This document shows, piece by piece, positions 47,835 to 55,943 of a stretch of 64,000 bases of DNA. The stretch covers positions 1 through 64,000 of the forward strand of contig JAFYXV010000011.1 in NCBI GenBank assembly GCA_017557885.1, given 5' to 3'. The first letter of the stretch is position 1. Every line of letters begins with the position of its first letter. The notes beneath the pieces were generated by a model. That model worked only from the letters and a program-made list of their open reading frames with translations, was not told the origin of the DNA and ran no database searches. A program made the position numbers and the translations under genes. Source of the DNA: a bacterium. GTDB taxonomy: Bacteria; Auribacterota; UBA3054.

Positions 47835-50387
47835 TTAGTCCTTATCTCCCGGATTCTTATAATCCTTGGCGGCTTCCGCTTCGCCCACGATCTGCGAGCC
47901 TCTGTAAACGGTATAAGTCTTGCCGGCCGTAAGATCGGGAGTGCTTATCAATATGTTGCCCTCAAGCAAGCCTCCCACGGCTTTTATCCCTTTGGCCATG
48001 GCTTCTATTGTGGAGGGGTCGTATTTGTCGGGAACAACGAACTCCGCCAGCGCTTCCTCGCCATCCTTCGCCTTTACGGTGATCCTGTCGCCGGGTTTGA
48101 ATTTTCCTTCAACGTCTATCAAAGCCTGGGAACTCTTGACTTCTGTTACGGTGTTGTTGCAGCCGCCGATGGCCATGACGCTGCCGCCGGTAAGAAGCAC
48201 TCTTTCCGTGGCGTCCAATCCTCGTTCCTTGCCGAGGCCGCCGCAAGCTACGATCGTTCCGCCCTTGATGTGCAGGTCGCCGTTGCTGTCGATGCCGTCG
48301 TTTACCTTGGAGACTAAATTGAACGTTCCGCCGTTGATCTCAATGCCGTCTGCGGCGTTGAATCCGTCGTCCCTGGCGTCTATGGTGAACGTTCCGTCGT
48401 TGATCGTCAGGATCTTTTTGCTCTCGATGCCCTCGCCGTTGTTGCCCACGGTTGAGACCCTGATGTCCCCGCCGTCAATAGTGACGTTGCCGTCAACTTT
48501 AATACCCTTGGGCGAGCTTTTATAGTCGTCGCTCACTTCGCCGGGATCGCCCTGATAATCCGTATCCTCTGTAGTTCCGTCGTTGTAGTAGAGGCCGCCT
48601 TTGGTCTTCACGGTTATGTCGCCGTCCTTGATATAAAGGTCGCCCTCGACGTTCATGCCCTTGCCGCCGGAGCCGGTGGAGGTCAAATTAAGCATGCCGC
48701 CCAAGATGTTCAGATTGCCGACGCATTTGATGCCGGCGCAGGCCGTGGTGTTGGTCTCTCCGCTGAGCCATACGATGCCCTGCCCGGCCGTATTGACCGT
48801 TATGCTGCTGCCGCTCTGGACCGTCATGTTGCCGCCGCACCTTATGCCTTTGGCGGCCTTGGCGACGGCGTTGCAGTTGATCTTAACAGTGGTATTGGTT
48901 ATCAGCATGTCGCTGTCGCACTTTATGCCCTTGACGTCGATGGCCGCGGACTTGATGTCGATGGTGCCGCCCTTCAAGAAGCACTGGCCGTCGAATTCGT
49001 CGCCTTCCAGATTGGCTTCCACCTGGATGCCGTCGTCCTCCACAGGATCAACTTTGACCGTGCCGCCGTTCATCTCGAAATACTGGCCGATGTGTAGTCC
49101 GTCGCCCTTGGCGCCCAGAACAATGATCTTGCCGGTGAATTTCTTCTTCAGTTCCATATATTCGCCGGTCTTGATAGCGTGCTTCTTGTTGCCGGTGACC
49201 GTCATCACGCCGGAGCCTGAAACTTCCGGATGCCCTTTGACAACGAAGCAGGCTTTCTGGGAGCCTTTTGCGCTGTCAACGAAGGTGTTCGTGCCCTCGA
49301 TGCCGATATTGATGCGCTTGCCGTCGTCGATATTGAAAGGTGAACCAGACGTGCTAGTGAGGTTGAGGTCCTTGATGTTGACCGTCGCTTTGAATCTGCC
49401 TGTCATGTAAAAAGACCCGTTGTCGGAGGAGCCGGTGACGTTGTAGGTTATCTCGCCAACCGTGCTGTCCGAAACACTGGCGCTCTGGGTAAGCTCCACG
49501 TCTGCGCCGTCGATCTTCACAGTCACATAATCCGTAATGTTTTCGGCTACGGAGACCGTCGCCGTATCGCCCTCGAAGACCACGTTCACAGTGTTGTCTT
49601 TCTGCGCCGTGGACTCGGCTTCGACTTTGACCTTAAAAGCACTGTAACTAATTTCGGGAGCATCCGTCAAAGCGTCCCAAGTAACTCTGTACTGTCCGGC
49701 GCCCGGCACCGTTCCTTCCGCTCCGTCGCCGGAAAGCGTCGTCAAAGCGAATTCCTTATCCTTGTCTCCCCTGCCGAAGAAAGCCACGTTGCAGGGCACG
49801 TTCGTTTTCCCGCCTATGGTGTAGTCGATATCGACCTTCCCCTCCCAGGGCCAGCGGGAGAAAATATTAACGTCGCTCACGATATCATCGGCCAGAAGGC
49901 TTCCGGCCAGGGCAAAGCATAGAACGAAGCAGGCGAAAGCTTTCCTTCTTCCAAAAAGCAAACCCAAAATAAAAAGACCGATTACAGCGAACATAGGCTC
50001 AGGCAGTATCTCCACCAAGGCCGTCTTAACGTCCAGAACGCCTTCCTCATTGGAGATGGTGTGAGTTAAAGTGTAGGTTTCCTCCGAAGAAAGTCCTTCA
50101 AAATTTCCCTCCTGATAATCCCAAACGAACTTTCCCTCGTCGCAGTCAGTAGTCGTAACGAAGATCTGCAGCGGATCTTCCTCACCGGCCGCAGCCGTTA
50201 CTTCCGCCGACCTTCCTTCTCCCGGAGCCCACTTGGTGGAATACGCCATCTCGTCGGTGGGAAGCAGCTGAATGACCGTTCCAACAGTCGTGTTGTCCAA
50301 AGCGATGATATTCGACCAGGCTTCATCCGCCAAGACCGAGACCGCGCTCAAAAGAGCCAAAACCAAAAACAAAAAAGTCTTTTTCAT
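47835..50387 (-). CDS. Beta-helix carbohydrate-binding protein with an internal PEP-CTERM signal
   Basis: An 850-aa exported protein in two parts. Part 1 (1-150): signal peptide MKKTFLFLVLALLSAVSVLA, a small beta domain, then ILPEPMFAVIGLFILGLLFG and RRK, which is a PEP-CTERM-type signal in the middle of the chain. Part 2 starts at once with a second signal-like segment (KAFACFVLCFALAGSLLADD, 149-167), then a domain with SDVNIFSRWPWEGKVDIDY (170-270), and a long right-handed beta-helix (about 280-790) of GGTxxI / GIxxxGN turns resembling the Cthe_2159 polysaccharide-binding family. The layout suggests fusion of two exported proteins or a built-in processing site. Separate transcript with its own promoter and terminator. 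Confidence 0.8.
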   Translation of the reverse strand: MKKTFLFLVLALLSAVSVLADEAWSNIIALDNTTVGTVIQLLPTDEMAYSTKWAPGEGRSAEVTAAAGEEDPLQIFVTTTDCDEGKFVWDYQEGNFEGLSSEETYTLTHTISNEEGVLDVKTALVEILPEPMFAVIGLFILGLLFGRRKAFACFVLCFALAGSLLADDIVSDVNIFSRWPWEGKVDIDYTIGGKTNVPCNVAFFGRGDKDKEFALTTLSGDGAEGTVPGAGQYRVTWDALTDAPEISYSAFKVKVEAESTAQKDNTVNVVFEGDTATVSVAENITDYVTVKIDGADVELTQSASVSDSTVGEITYNVTGSSDNGSFYMTGRFKATVNIKDLNLTSTSGSPFNIDDGKRINIGIEGTNTFVDSAKGSQKACFVVKGHPEVSGSGVMTVTGNKKHAIKTGEYMELKKKFTGKIIVLGAKGDGLHIGQYFEMNGGTVKVDPVEDDGIQVEANLEGDEFDGQCFLKGGTIDIKSAAIDVKGIKCDSDMLITNTTVKINCNAVAKAAKGIRCGGNMTVQSGSSITVNTAGQGIVWLSGETNTTACAGIKCVGNLNILGGMLNLTSTGSGGKGMNVEGDLYIKDGDITVKTKGGLYYNDGTTEDTDYQGDPGEVSDDYKSSPKGIKVDGNVTIDGGDIRVSTVGNNGEGIESKKILTINDGTFTIDARDDGFNAADGIEINGGTFNLVSKVNDGIDSNGDLHIKGGTIVACGGLGKERGLDATERVLLTGGSVMAIGGCNNTVTEVKSSQALIDVEGKFKPGDRITVKAKDGEEALAEFVVPDKYDPSTIEAMAKGIKAVGGLLEGNILISTPDLTAGKTYTVYRGSQIVGEAEAAKDYKNPGDKD

Positions 50388-50417
50388 ATCAATTCCTATT
50401 GTTTTTTACCAATGGAT

Positions 50418-50430
50418 ATTTTAGCAAAAA
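50418..50430 (-). promoter_or_regulatory. Extended -10 promoter of the beta-helix gene
   Basis: TTTTTGCTAAAAT (50430-50418) on the minus strand, the same 13-mer as at 23860-23848; start expected near 50411, about 24 nt before the ATG. No clear -35. Confidence 0.5.
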
Positions 50431-50431
50431 C

Positions 50432-50610
50432 CTAATTGGCGTTCAGCAAATTTTCGTAAATATTTTTGTCTCTTTCCGAGAAACAGCAGAAGATGACTTC
50501 CAGACCGCTGTGAGATTCCAGAAAAGCCTTGACTTCCCTCACCGCGATCTCGGACGCCTCCTCGATCGGGTAGCCGTAAACGCCTGTGGAAATGCAGGAA
50601 AAAGCAAGCG
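50432..50610 (-). pseudogene. 3' fragment of a macrodomain gene
   Basis: The frame reads [20 protein letters not shown] and on through [20 protein letters not shown] to a TAG at 50434-50432. It matches the last third of the intact macrodomain protein at 51689-52216 with conservative changes only. No start codon or N-terminal two thirds is present. It is in the same frame as ldh and separated from it by the single ldh stop codon (50632-50630). Confidence 0.85.
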
Positions 50611-50629
50611 CAAAGAATGCCTGGAGCGG

Positions 50630-51679
50630 CTAATGGCAGCGGCCGTTCTTGCGTCGCGGGCAATCGCTTTTTTTCGCTCCTCCGGTCTTCAGGCAGCGAT
50701 AGCAGATCTCGTTTTCAAGCGGTTTCCCGGCAAAATACGCGTCCAGGTTATTGAGCGTTGTCTCAGCGATATTGGCCAGCGCATCGCGGGTCAGGAAAGC
50801 CTGATGGGACGTAACGATAACGTTAGGCATGGAAATAAGCAGCGAAAGCGTTTTGTTCTGCCTGGTAACTTCCGAACGATCCTCGTAGAACCAGTCGCTT
50901 TCCTCCTCATAGACGTCCAGGCCGGCCCCTCCGACCTTTCCGTCCCTGAGCGCCGCGAGCAGCGCTTCGCTATCCACCAGTCCCCCGCGGGAAGTATTGA
51001 TAAGCGTAAAGCCTGGCTTGGCCTTGGCTATCGATTCCGCGTTGATGATATGCTTGGTCTCAGGCAAAAGCGGACAGTGCAGGCTCACCACGTCCGACTC
51101 CGCCATCAGTTTTTCCAAAGAGACGTATTCCAATCCCAGCGCGGGATTAGGGAAGGCGTCGTATGCCAGGACCTTCATGCCAAAACCCTTGCAGATGTTC
51201 GCGAAAACGCTGCCAATTTTCCCGGTGCCGATTATGCCAGCGGTTTTCCCATGAAGGTCGAAGCCCGTCAGGCCGACCAGAGAGAAATTGAAATCTCTAG
51301 TTCTGGACGCCGCTTTGTGTATGTGTCTGTTAAGTGTCAGAAGCAGCGCCGCGGCATGCTCCGCCACCGCGTAAGGAGAATAGGCCGGGACACGCACGAC
51401 CGTGAGCCCCTTCTCAAAAGCCGCCTCGAAATCGACGTTGTTATAGCCGGCGCAGCGCAGAGCCAGGATCCTTATTCCCCGCTCCACAAGACCTTCAACC
51501 ACAGTCCGGTCGATCTCGGCGTTAACGAAAGCGCAAACGCCGTCGCACCCTTCGACCAGGGGAAGCGCCTTGGCCGTGAGCCTCGTTTCAAAGTAACAGA
51601 GCTCATACCGTCCGTTGTTCAGCCTGTCGAACGATTCCTTGTCGTATTGTTTAGTGTCGAAAAAAGCAATTCTTTTCAT
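50630..51679 (-). CDS. ldhA: D-lactate dehydrogenase (D-2-hydroxyacid dehydrogenase)
   Basis: A 349-aa NAD-dependent enzyme that reduces pyruvate to D-lactate in fermentation. Motifs: RCAGYNNVD (catalytic Arg), AVAEHAAALLL, the Rossmann motif GIIGTGKIG, NTSRGGLVD, LDVYEEE (catalytic Glu) and TSHQAFLTRDAL (catalytic His). After the normal family end (about residue 325, GKPLENEI) it carries a Cys-rich tail CYRCLKTGGAKKSDCPRRKN that I do not know from LdhA and that may be remodelled sequence from the neighbouring macrodomain fragment. SD GGAGAA. It lies between the intact macrodomain gene and its 3' fragment. Confidence 0.92.
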   Translation of the reverse strand: MKRIAFFDTKQYDKESFDRLNNGRYELCYFETRLTAKALPLVEGCDGVCAFVNAEIDRTVVEGLVERGIRILALRCAGYNNVDFEAAFEKGLTVVRVPAYSPYAVAEHAAALLLTLNRHIHKAASRTRDFNFSLVGLTGFDLHGKTAGIIGTGKIGSVFANICKGFGMKVLAYDAFPNPALGLEYVSLEKLMAESDVVSLHCPLLPETKHIINAESIAKAKPGFTLINTSRGGLVDSEALLAALRDGKVGGAGLDVYEEESDWFYEDRSEVTRQNKTLSLLISMPNVIVTSHQAFLTRDALANIAETTLNNLDAYFAGKPLENEICYRCLKTGGAKKSDCPRRKNGRCH

Positions 51680-51688
51680 TTTGTTCTC

Positions 51689-52216
51689 CTACTCTTTGCC
51701 GTTTAGTATTTTTTCATAGACTGCCTTGTCCTTTTCCGAGAAGCAGCAGAAGATGACTTCCATTTCCGGGTGAGCGTCGAGAAAGGCTTTCGTTTCCCTT
51801 ACCGCTATTTCAGACGCCTCCTCGATCGGGTAACCGTAAACGCCCGTGGAGATGCAGGGAAACGCGATTGTTCCGCAGCCGTTCTCGCAAGCTAATTCCA
51901 AGGAATTCCTGTAACAGTTCGCCAGTTTTTCCGCCTCGCCCTTAGTTCCGTCGCGGTAGACCGGCCCCACCGTGTGGATGACGTATTTAGCCGGCAGCTT
52001 GAAGCCTCCGGTTATTCTGGCCTCGCCTGTCGGGCATCTGACGCCCGGGTTGACTTCGGGGACTTTGAGGCAAGCCTCGAACAGCTCCCTTCCCGCTGCC
52101 CGATGAATAGCGCCGTCCACGCCTCCCCCACCGAGCATCACCTGATTGGCGGCATTGACGATAGCATCGACCTTCAGAGTCGTGATGTCTCCCTTAACTA
52201 CGATCATCTTCGCCAT
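51689..52216 (-). CDS. Macrodomain ADP-ribose hydrolase (YmdB type)
   Basis: A 175-aa single macrodomain. [20 protein letters not shown], then [15 protein letters not shown] (ligand-binding glycine loop and catalytic Asp region), [20 protein letters not shown] and ISTGVYGYP are all canonical. Such enzymes deacetylate O-acetyl-ADP-ribose or remove ADP-ribose from proteins. It is the fourth gene of a tightly packed run (bioB, DUF4186, DUF1653, macrodomain); its ATG overlaps the previous stop (TAATG). A DUF3990 ADP-ribosyltransferase-like gene is 20 kb away; a functional link is only a possibility. Confidence 0.93.
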   Translation of the reverse strand: MAKMIVVKGDITTLKVDAIVNAANQVMLGGGGVDGAIHRAAGRELFEACLKVPEVNPGVRCPTGEARITGGFKLPAKYVIHTVGPVYRDGTKGEAEKLANCYRNSLELACENGCGTIAFPCISTGVYGYPIEEASEIAVRETKAFLDAHPEMEVIFCCFSEKDKAVYEKILNGKE

Positions 52217-52443
52217 TATTCTTCCTCCAATTCAAAACGCTTTATCATTTTTCCATCGCGCTCTATCGTCTCGAAGAACATCTTCGCAGGGCGCACCCAG
52301 AGTCCGCCTTCTCCATAGAGCTGGCGATAGACGACCATTTCTTCCAAGGTCTCGGAATCCTTGGCATAACCCTCAAGGCGGTAGCGGTTGCCCTTGAAGT
52401 GCCTAAAGGTCCTGCCGATCAATTTCTTTTCTTCCTCGATCAT
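52216..52443 (-). CDS. DUF1653 small protein
   Basis: A 75-aa protein matching DUF1653: [20 protein letters not shown], then [18 protein letters not shown]. The family is a small beta-barrel of unknown role, often beside housekeeping or nucleotide-handling genes. It overlaps DUF4186 by 4 nt and the macrodomain gene by 1 nt. Confidence 0.85.
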   Translation of the reverse strand: MIEEEKKLIGRTFRHFKGNRYRLEGYAKDSETLEEMVVYRQLYGEGGLWVRPAKMFFETIERDGKMIKRFELEEE

Positions 52444-52811
52444 TTGTTTTTCTCCTCATAAGCTTTTATATCACGCTCTATCCAGGCCATGATGAAATCA
52501 ACTATTCCCTTTTGCCGAACCTCAGGAATTGCCGTGTGCTTTTTTATCTTCCACCATTTCTCCAAGCAGCTTCGGCAGCAGGTCGCCGTCGCGTGCTGAG
52601 CCACGAAGACAGGATGCCCCTTCATGGGCGTCTGCTTTCCGTCGTTCTCTGGCTCGGCCGGAGCCAGTCTCTCGCGAATGAAATCCTCGGCGTGATGCCT
52701 TATGGTGTCAGCGCCTTTCTCAGCGAAGTATTTCCGCTCCGCGGCAGAAAGATGGAAACGCGAGCGGAACTTCGATCTCGCCAGCCTCTGGAACGCTTCT
52801 TCTGTTGTCAT
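52440..52811 (-). CDS. DUF4186 protein
   Basis: A 123-aa protein matching DUF4186: FRSRFHLSAAERKYFAEKGA, TIRHHAEDFIRERLAPA, GHPVFVAQHATATCCRSCLE and HTAIPEVRQKGIVDFIMAWI. Conserved His and Cys residues (HHAEDF, QHATATCCRSC) suggest a metal site; function unknown. It overlaps bioB and DUF1653 by 4 nt each, so the three are translationally coupled. Confidence 0.85.
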   Translation of the reverse strand: MTTEEAFQRLARSKFRSRFHLSAAERKYFAEKGADTIRHHAEDFIRERLAPAEPENDGKQTPMKGHPVFVAQHATATCCRSCLEKWWKIKKHTAIPEVRQKGIVDFIMAWIERDIKAYEEKNK

Positions 52812-53869
52812 TTCGCCAACTCTTCAAACGCGTGTCTGTAGCGTTCCATAATGCTCTTCGCCACCATTTCAAAGCGCTCGTCATCCGTAGGCCTTAGATC
52901 AGGCGCTACGTCGTAGCCTGCCAGTGCGGCGAGATGCCTGTCGTCGTCATAGTCGCCACCGGGAGTGGTCAGCAAGGGACCGACTATGCCCGCCGACATC
53001 CCGACGTAAATGCACCGTTTGGCCGTCTCGTCGCTCATGTCCCTGCGTCCGCCTGCGAACCTTAGCGGCGTTCTGGGATTAACCAGGCGCAATATGGAAA
53101 CGGAATCCACAACGCGGTCGGGAGCGAGTATCCCCTTTTCAAAGAGCGGCGTGCCCGGGATTGGATGGAGAACGTTGACCGGGATGGAATCAGGCGCGAT
53201 CTCTTTTAAGGCGAAGGCGAACTCAACGAGCTGCTCATCGCTTTCACCCATGCCGATTATGCCGCCGCAGCACAGTTTCAAGCCGAGCTCGCGAGCATGC
53301 TTTAAAGTGGCGTTCTTCTCTTCCACGGTATGCGTCGTGCAAAGATTAGGGAAATACGAGGGCGCCGTCTCGATATTGCAGTGCAGCCACTCCAGTCCGG
53401 CTTCCTGGAGACGCTCGATATGCTCTTTTGAAAGAATGCCCAATGAGGCGCAGAGATGAAGATGCGTTTTTTGCCTCAGGAGTGTCAGCGCTTCGCATAC
53501 TTCAGTTACGCCCTGCTCATCCAGGGCGCGGCCGCTGGTGACCAGACCGAAGCGCGTGGCGCCCTTAGTTTCCGCCTCCAGAGCGGCCTTGAGGCAGGCT
53601 TCCGCGCCGATCCAGGGGAAAATTTCGCAGCCGGTCTTCCAGTGGGCGGACTGGGCGCACCATTTGCAATTCTCCGAACAGAGTCCGCACTTGGCGTTGA
53701 CGATCCCGCAGAAATCAAAACGCTTGGGAGTTAGCGCCTCGGTCACCTTGTGGGCAGCCTCGTGCAGTTCATCGTGCGGCGCAATGCTCCTTAAAAGAGA
53801 GACCGCTTCCTCTTTGGTGATCTCTCCGCCCTTTATGATGCGTTCCGTTACTTCCTGAAAAACAATCAT
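52808..53869 (-). CDS. bioB: Biotin synthase
   Basis: A 353-aa radical SAM enzyme that inserts sulfur into dethiobiotin. The CxxxCxxC cluster reads CSENCKWCAQS, preceded by FCGIVNAKCGL; other BioB lines are ASLGILSKEHIERLQEAG, CNIETAPSYFPNLC (with its second cluster cysteine), GGIIGMGES, NVLHPIPGTPL and RFAGGRRDMS (Arg ligand). ATG 53869 gives the usual N-terminus; a TTG nine codons upstream is also open. No other bio genes are in the window. Confidence 0.93.
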   Translation of the reverse strand: MIVFQEVTERIIKGGEITKEEAVSLLRSIAPHDELHEAAHKVTEALTPKRFDFCGIVNAKCGLCSENCKWCAQSAHWKTGCEIFPWIGAEACLKAALEAETKGATRFGLVTSGRALDEQGVTEVCEALTLLRQKTHLHLCASLGILSKEHIERLQEAGLEWLHCNIETAPSYFPNLCTTHTVEEKNATLKHARELGLKLCCGGIIGMGESDEQLVEFAFALKEIAPDSIPVNVLHPIPGTPLFEKGILAPDRVVDSVSILRLVNPRTPLRFAGGRRDMSDETAKRCIYVGMSAGIVGPLLTTPGGDYDDDRHLAALAGYDVAPDLRPTDDERFEMVAKSIMERYRHAFEELAK

Positions 53870-53920
53870 ATCTTCCAACGTATAAAAAGGCTGCAATATA
53901 GCCTTGATATTTGGAAATTA

Positions 53921-55093
53921 TTATCTACGCCAAAGAATATCTGGGGAAGGTTTATCAGGCGCAAGGTTCAGAAGATATTTTTCCGCTGGGATGACTAAAA
54001 CATCTCCTTCCAGATATTGTCTTTCACCTCTGTATAACAATATCGCCCTCGCTTCAGGATAATCCTGTTTGAATGATTTCAATCCGCTGAAATCCTTATT
54101 ATCAAGCTTTTCTTTGTTTTTAACTTCTATAGCCACAAAATCAACTTCGTTATAAACAACAAAGTCCACTTCGACTCCCCTTGCAGTTCGCCAATAATAT
54201 AAACTTTCCGAACGTTCTGAGTAATCTAACCAAGCCAGCAAATGCTGATAGACCAGACCTTCTAACGCTATCCCCTCTATCTCGCTGGGAGCGTCAAGCG
54301 GACCTAGCGGCCGAAGCGCACGAAAAACTCCAGTGTCAAAAAAATAAAATTTAACTGTTGAAGCCATTGCTCTTTTGGCACGTTTTGTAAACACAGGAAG
54401 CGTTGAAGCAATCATTAGATCGAACAGTATCTTGAGATATCCGTCAACCGTAGTTCTTCCAACACAGCAGTCGCGCGCTATTGAACTTGAAACGAGTTGA
54501 CTTCCGTGAGAGAATGACGCAGCTTCCAAAAAACGCGCAAAAGGTCCTAATGACCTTACCAATCCCTCCTGCTGAATCTCTTCGCGCAAATAGAGCTTAA
54601 CATATGTCGAGAGCGCTGCTTTTTTTCTTTTGGATCCGTATATGATCGGCAGCATACCGTTAACAATAGCATCTTCAAGAGAAAAGGCATTCCCTAGTTC
54701 ACAGGCCATAAAGGGATGCATAGTCCTTTTTATAGCTCTGGCGGCCAAAAGATCTGCTCCCGATCGTTTTATCTTCCTGGCGCTTGAGCCGGTCAGTATG
54801 AACCGAACGTCAGGCTGTTCTTCTATTAGAGAATGAATTACGCTAAGAAGCTCTGGGATTTTTTGAATCTCATCTATGACAAAACATCCTGCGTGAGCAT
54901 TTCCTTTAACTATACCGGACAAGCTTTCAGGGCGAGATTGGAGTTGGTTGAACACATCCGGTTTCAGTAGGTCTATGGTCTCCGCATCCGGATAAACCAT
55001 TTTTAACCAAGTTGACTTTCCGGTACCCCTTGGGCCTAAAAGGAAAAAACTTTCGTCGTAACTAGGCAAACATCTGTTTATTTTGTTTATCAT
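53921..55093 (-). CDS. DUF4143-type AAA ATPase, copy A
   Basis: A 390-aa P-loop protein: Walker A GPRGTGKST (20-28), Walker B CFVIDEIQK, sensor FILTGSSARK, a winged-helix middle, and a C-terminal DUF4143 nuclease-like fold (WRTARGVEVDFVVYNEVDFV, AIEVKNKEKL with the E-x-K pattern of PD-(D/E)XK enzymes). The family is widespread as single accessory genes, of uncertain function, sometimes with toxin-like behaviour. AT-rich. It has its own promoter with a start very close to the ATG, and flanking palindromes. Confidence 0.88.
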   Translation of the reverse strand: MINKINRCLPSYDESFFLLGPRGTGKSTWLKMVYPDAETIDLLKPDVFNQLQSRPESLSGIVKGNAHAGCFVIDEIQKIPELLSVIHSLIEEQPDVRFILTGSSARKIKRSGADLLAARAIKRTMHPFMACELGNAFSLEDAIVNGMLPIIYGSKRKKAALSTYVKLYLREEIQQEGLVRSLGPFARFLEAASFSHGSQLVSSSIARDCCVGRTTVDGYLKILFDLMIASTLPVFTKRAKRAMASTVKFYFFDTGVFRALRPLGPLDAPSEIEGIALEGLVYQHLLAWLDYSERSESLYYWRTARGVEVDFVVYNEVDFVAIEVKNKEKLDNKDFSGLKSFKQDYPEARAILLYRGERQYLEGDVLVIPAEKYLLNLAPDKPSPDILWRR

Positions 55094-55100
55094 ACCTAAG

Positions 55101-55129
55101 ATTGTAGCGTATCAGTCTGCAAAAGTCAA
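55101..55129 (-). promoter_or_regulatory. Promoter of DUF4143 copy A
   Basis: On the minus strand TTGACT (55129-55124), 17 bp, TACAAT (55106-55101). The start falls within 1-3 nt of the ATG at 55093, so the mRNA is probably leaderless. Confidence 0.7.
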
Positions 55130-55130
55130 T

Positions 55131-55187
55131 GCAAATCTGCCAACGCAAATGGCAGATTTGCGCTTAATCTGCCATTATAGATGGCAG
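55131..55187. repeat. Two inverted repeats upstream of DUF4143 copy A
   Basis: The first is perfect, GCAAATCTGCCA (55131-55142) / TGGCAGATTTGC (55150-55161), and touches the -35. The second (CTGCCA 55169-55174 / TGGCAG 55182-55187) repeats the same half-site CTGCCA. They look like two operators for one regulator; nothing else is visible in 55094-55200. Confidence 0.65.
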
Positions 55188-55200
55188 TTTTACATACTTA

Positions 55201-55935
55201 TCACTTGTAATTTCTTATTCTTACGTCTATCTTGGTGTCTTTTAAAAGTTCCGCAACCTCTTTTACGGGAGTGTCGGAATAATGATACGGGAAGAGGACT
55301 TTCGGCTGGATGGCCTTGGCGACTTTAGCGGCCTGTTCCGGAGTCATGGTGTAGGGCTGGTTGACAGGCAGGAACGCTATGTCGATATCTTTAATGTCCT
55401 TCATTTCGGGAATGGGCTCGGTGTCGCCGGCAATGTAGATCCTAAGACCGTCTATGGTCAGGATGTAACCGTTGTCGCGGCCCTTGGGATGGAATTTATC
55501 CCTTCCCTTGGTCGTGTTGTAGGCTGGGACTGCTTCTATTTTTATTTCCTTGCTGATGACTTTTGTTTCGCTGTTGGTAAGGACTGTGCCGGAGCCGTAA
55601 AGCTTCTTGACGGCCTGGTTCAGGAAAATCTGAGTCCCCTCTTTCTTAAGAGCGTCTATGGCATCCTTGTCATAGTGGTCGAAGTGCTCGTGGGTGACAA
55701 GGATGATGTCAGCCTTCTTGAATTTTGAATAATCCGTCGCGGGATCCATCTTCTTCCCCACCGGATCAACATGGATCTCAAATCCGTCGTACTGGATCAG
55801 CATGGTGGCGTGCTTAATAGCCGTTATCACAACGTCCTTGCCGCTTGCGGTCTTGAAAGTGTCGGTATTCTTTTCGGATGAAAATCCGGTCATGACTCCC
55901 AGCATAATGATGCCTCCTATGATAAGATTTTTCAT
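55201..55935 (-). CDS. Exported metallo-beta-lactamase-fold hydrolase (UlaG-like)
   Basis: A 244-aa protein with an N-terminal signal-like segment (MKNLIIGGIIMLGVMTGFSS). The fold's HxHxDH motif appears as THEHFDHYDKDA; other ligands are in YIAGDTEPIP and FPYHYSD, and the ITAIKHATMLIQYDGFEI opening is typical of UlaG-like/DUF-type beta-lactamase-superfamily proteins. Substrate unknown. Last gene of the run 57715-55201, 8 nt after a flavodoxin-like gene. Confidence 0.85.
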   Translation of the reverse strand: MKNLIIGGIIMLGVMTGFSSEKNTDTFKTASGKDVVITAIKHATMLIQYDGFEIHVDPVGKKMDPATDYSKFKKADIILVTHEHFDHYDKDAIDALKKEGTQIFLNQAVKKLYGSGTVLTNSETKVISKEIKIEAVPAYNTTKGRDKFHPKGRDNGYILTIDGLRIYIAGDTEPIPEMKDIKDIDIAFLPVNQPYTMTPEQAAKVAKAIQPKVLFPYHYSDTPVKEVAELLKDTKIDVRIRNYK

Positions 55936-55943
55936 TTTACCTC

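Noticed and set aside
50630-50632. Programmed stop-codon readthrough from ldh into the macrodomain fragment
   Set aside because: The frames agree, but the fragment lacks the ligand-binding N-terminal part, and there is no downstream structure that would promote readthrough; a recombination scar is simpler.
54630-54836. Transposase or integrase genes behind the accessory region
   Set aside because: I looked through both strands of 50400-62900 for DDE, HUH, serine and tyrosine recombinase motifs and found none; the insertions seen lack an identifiable mobile element.
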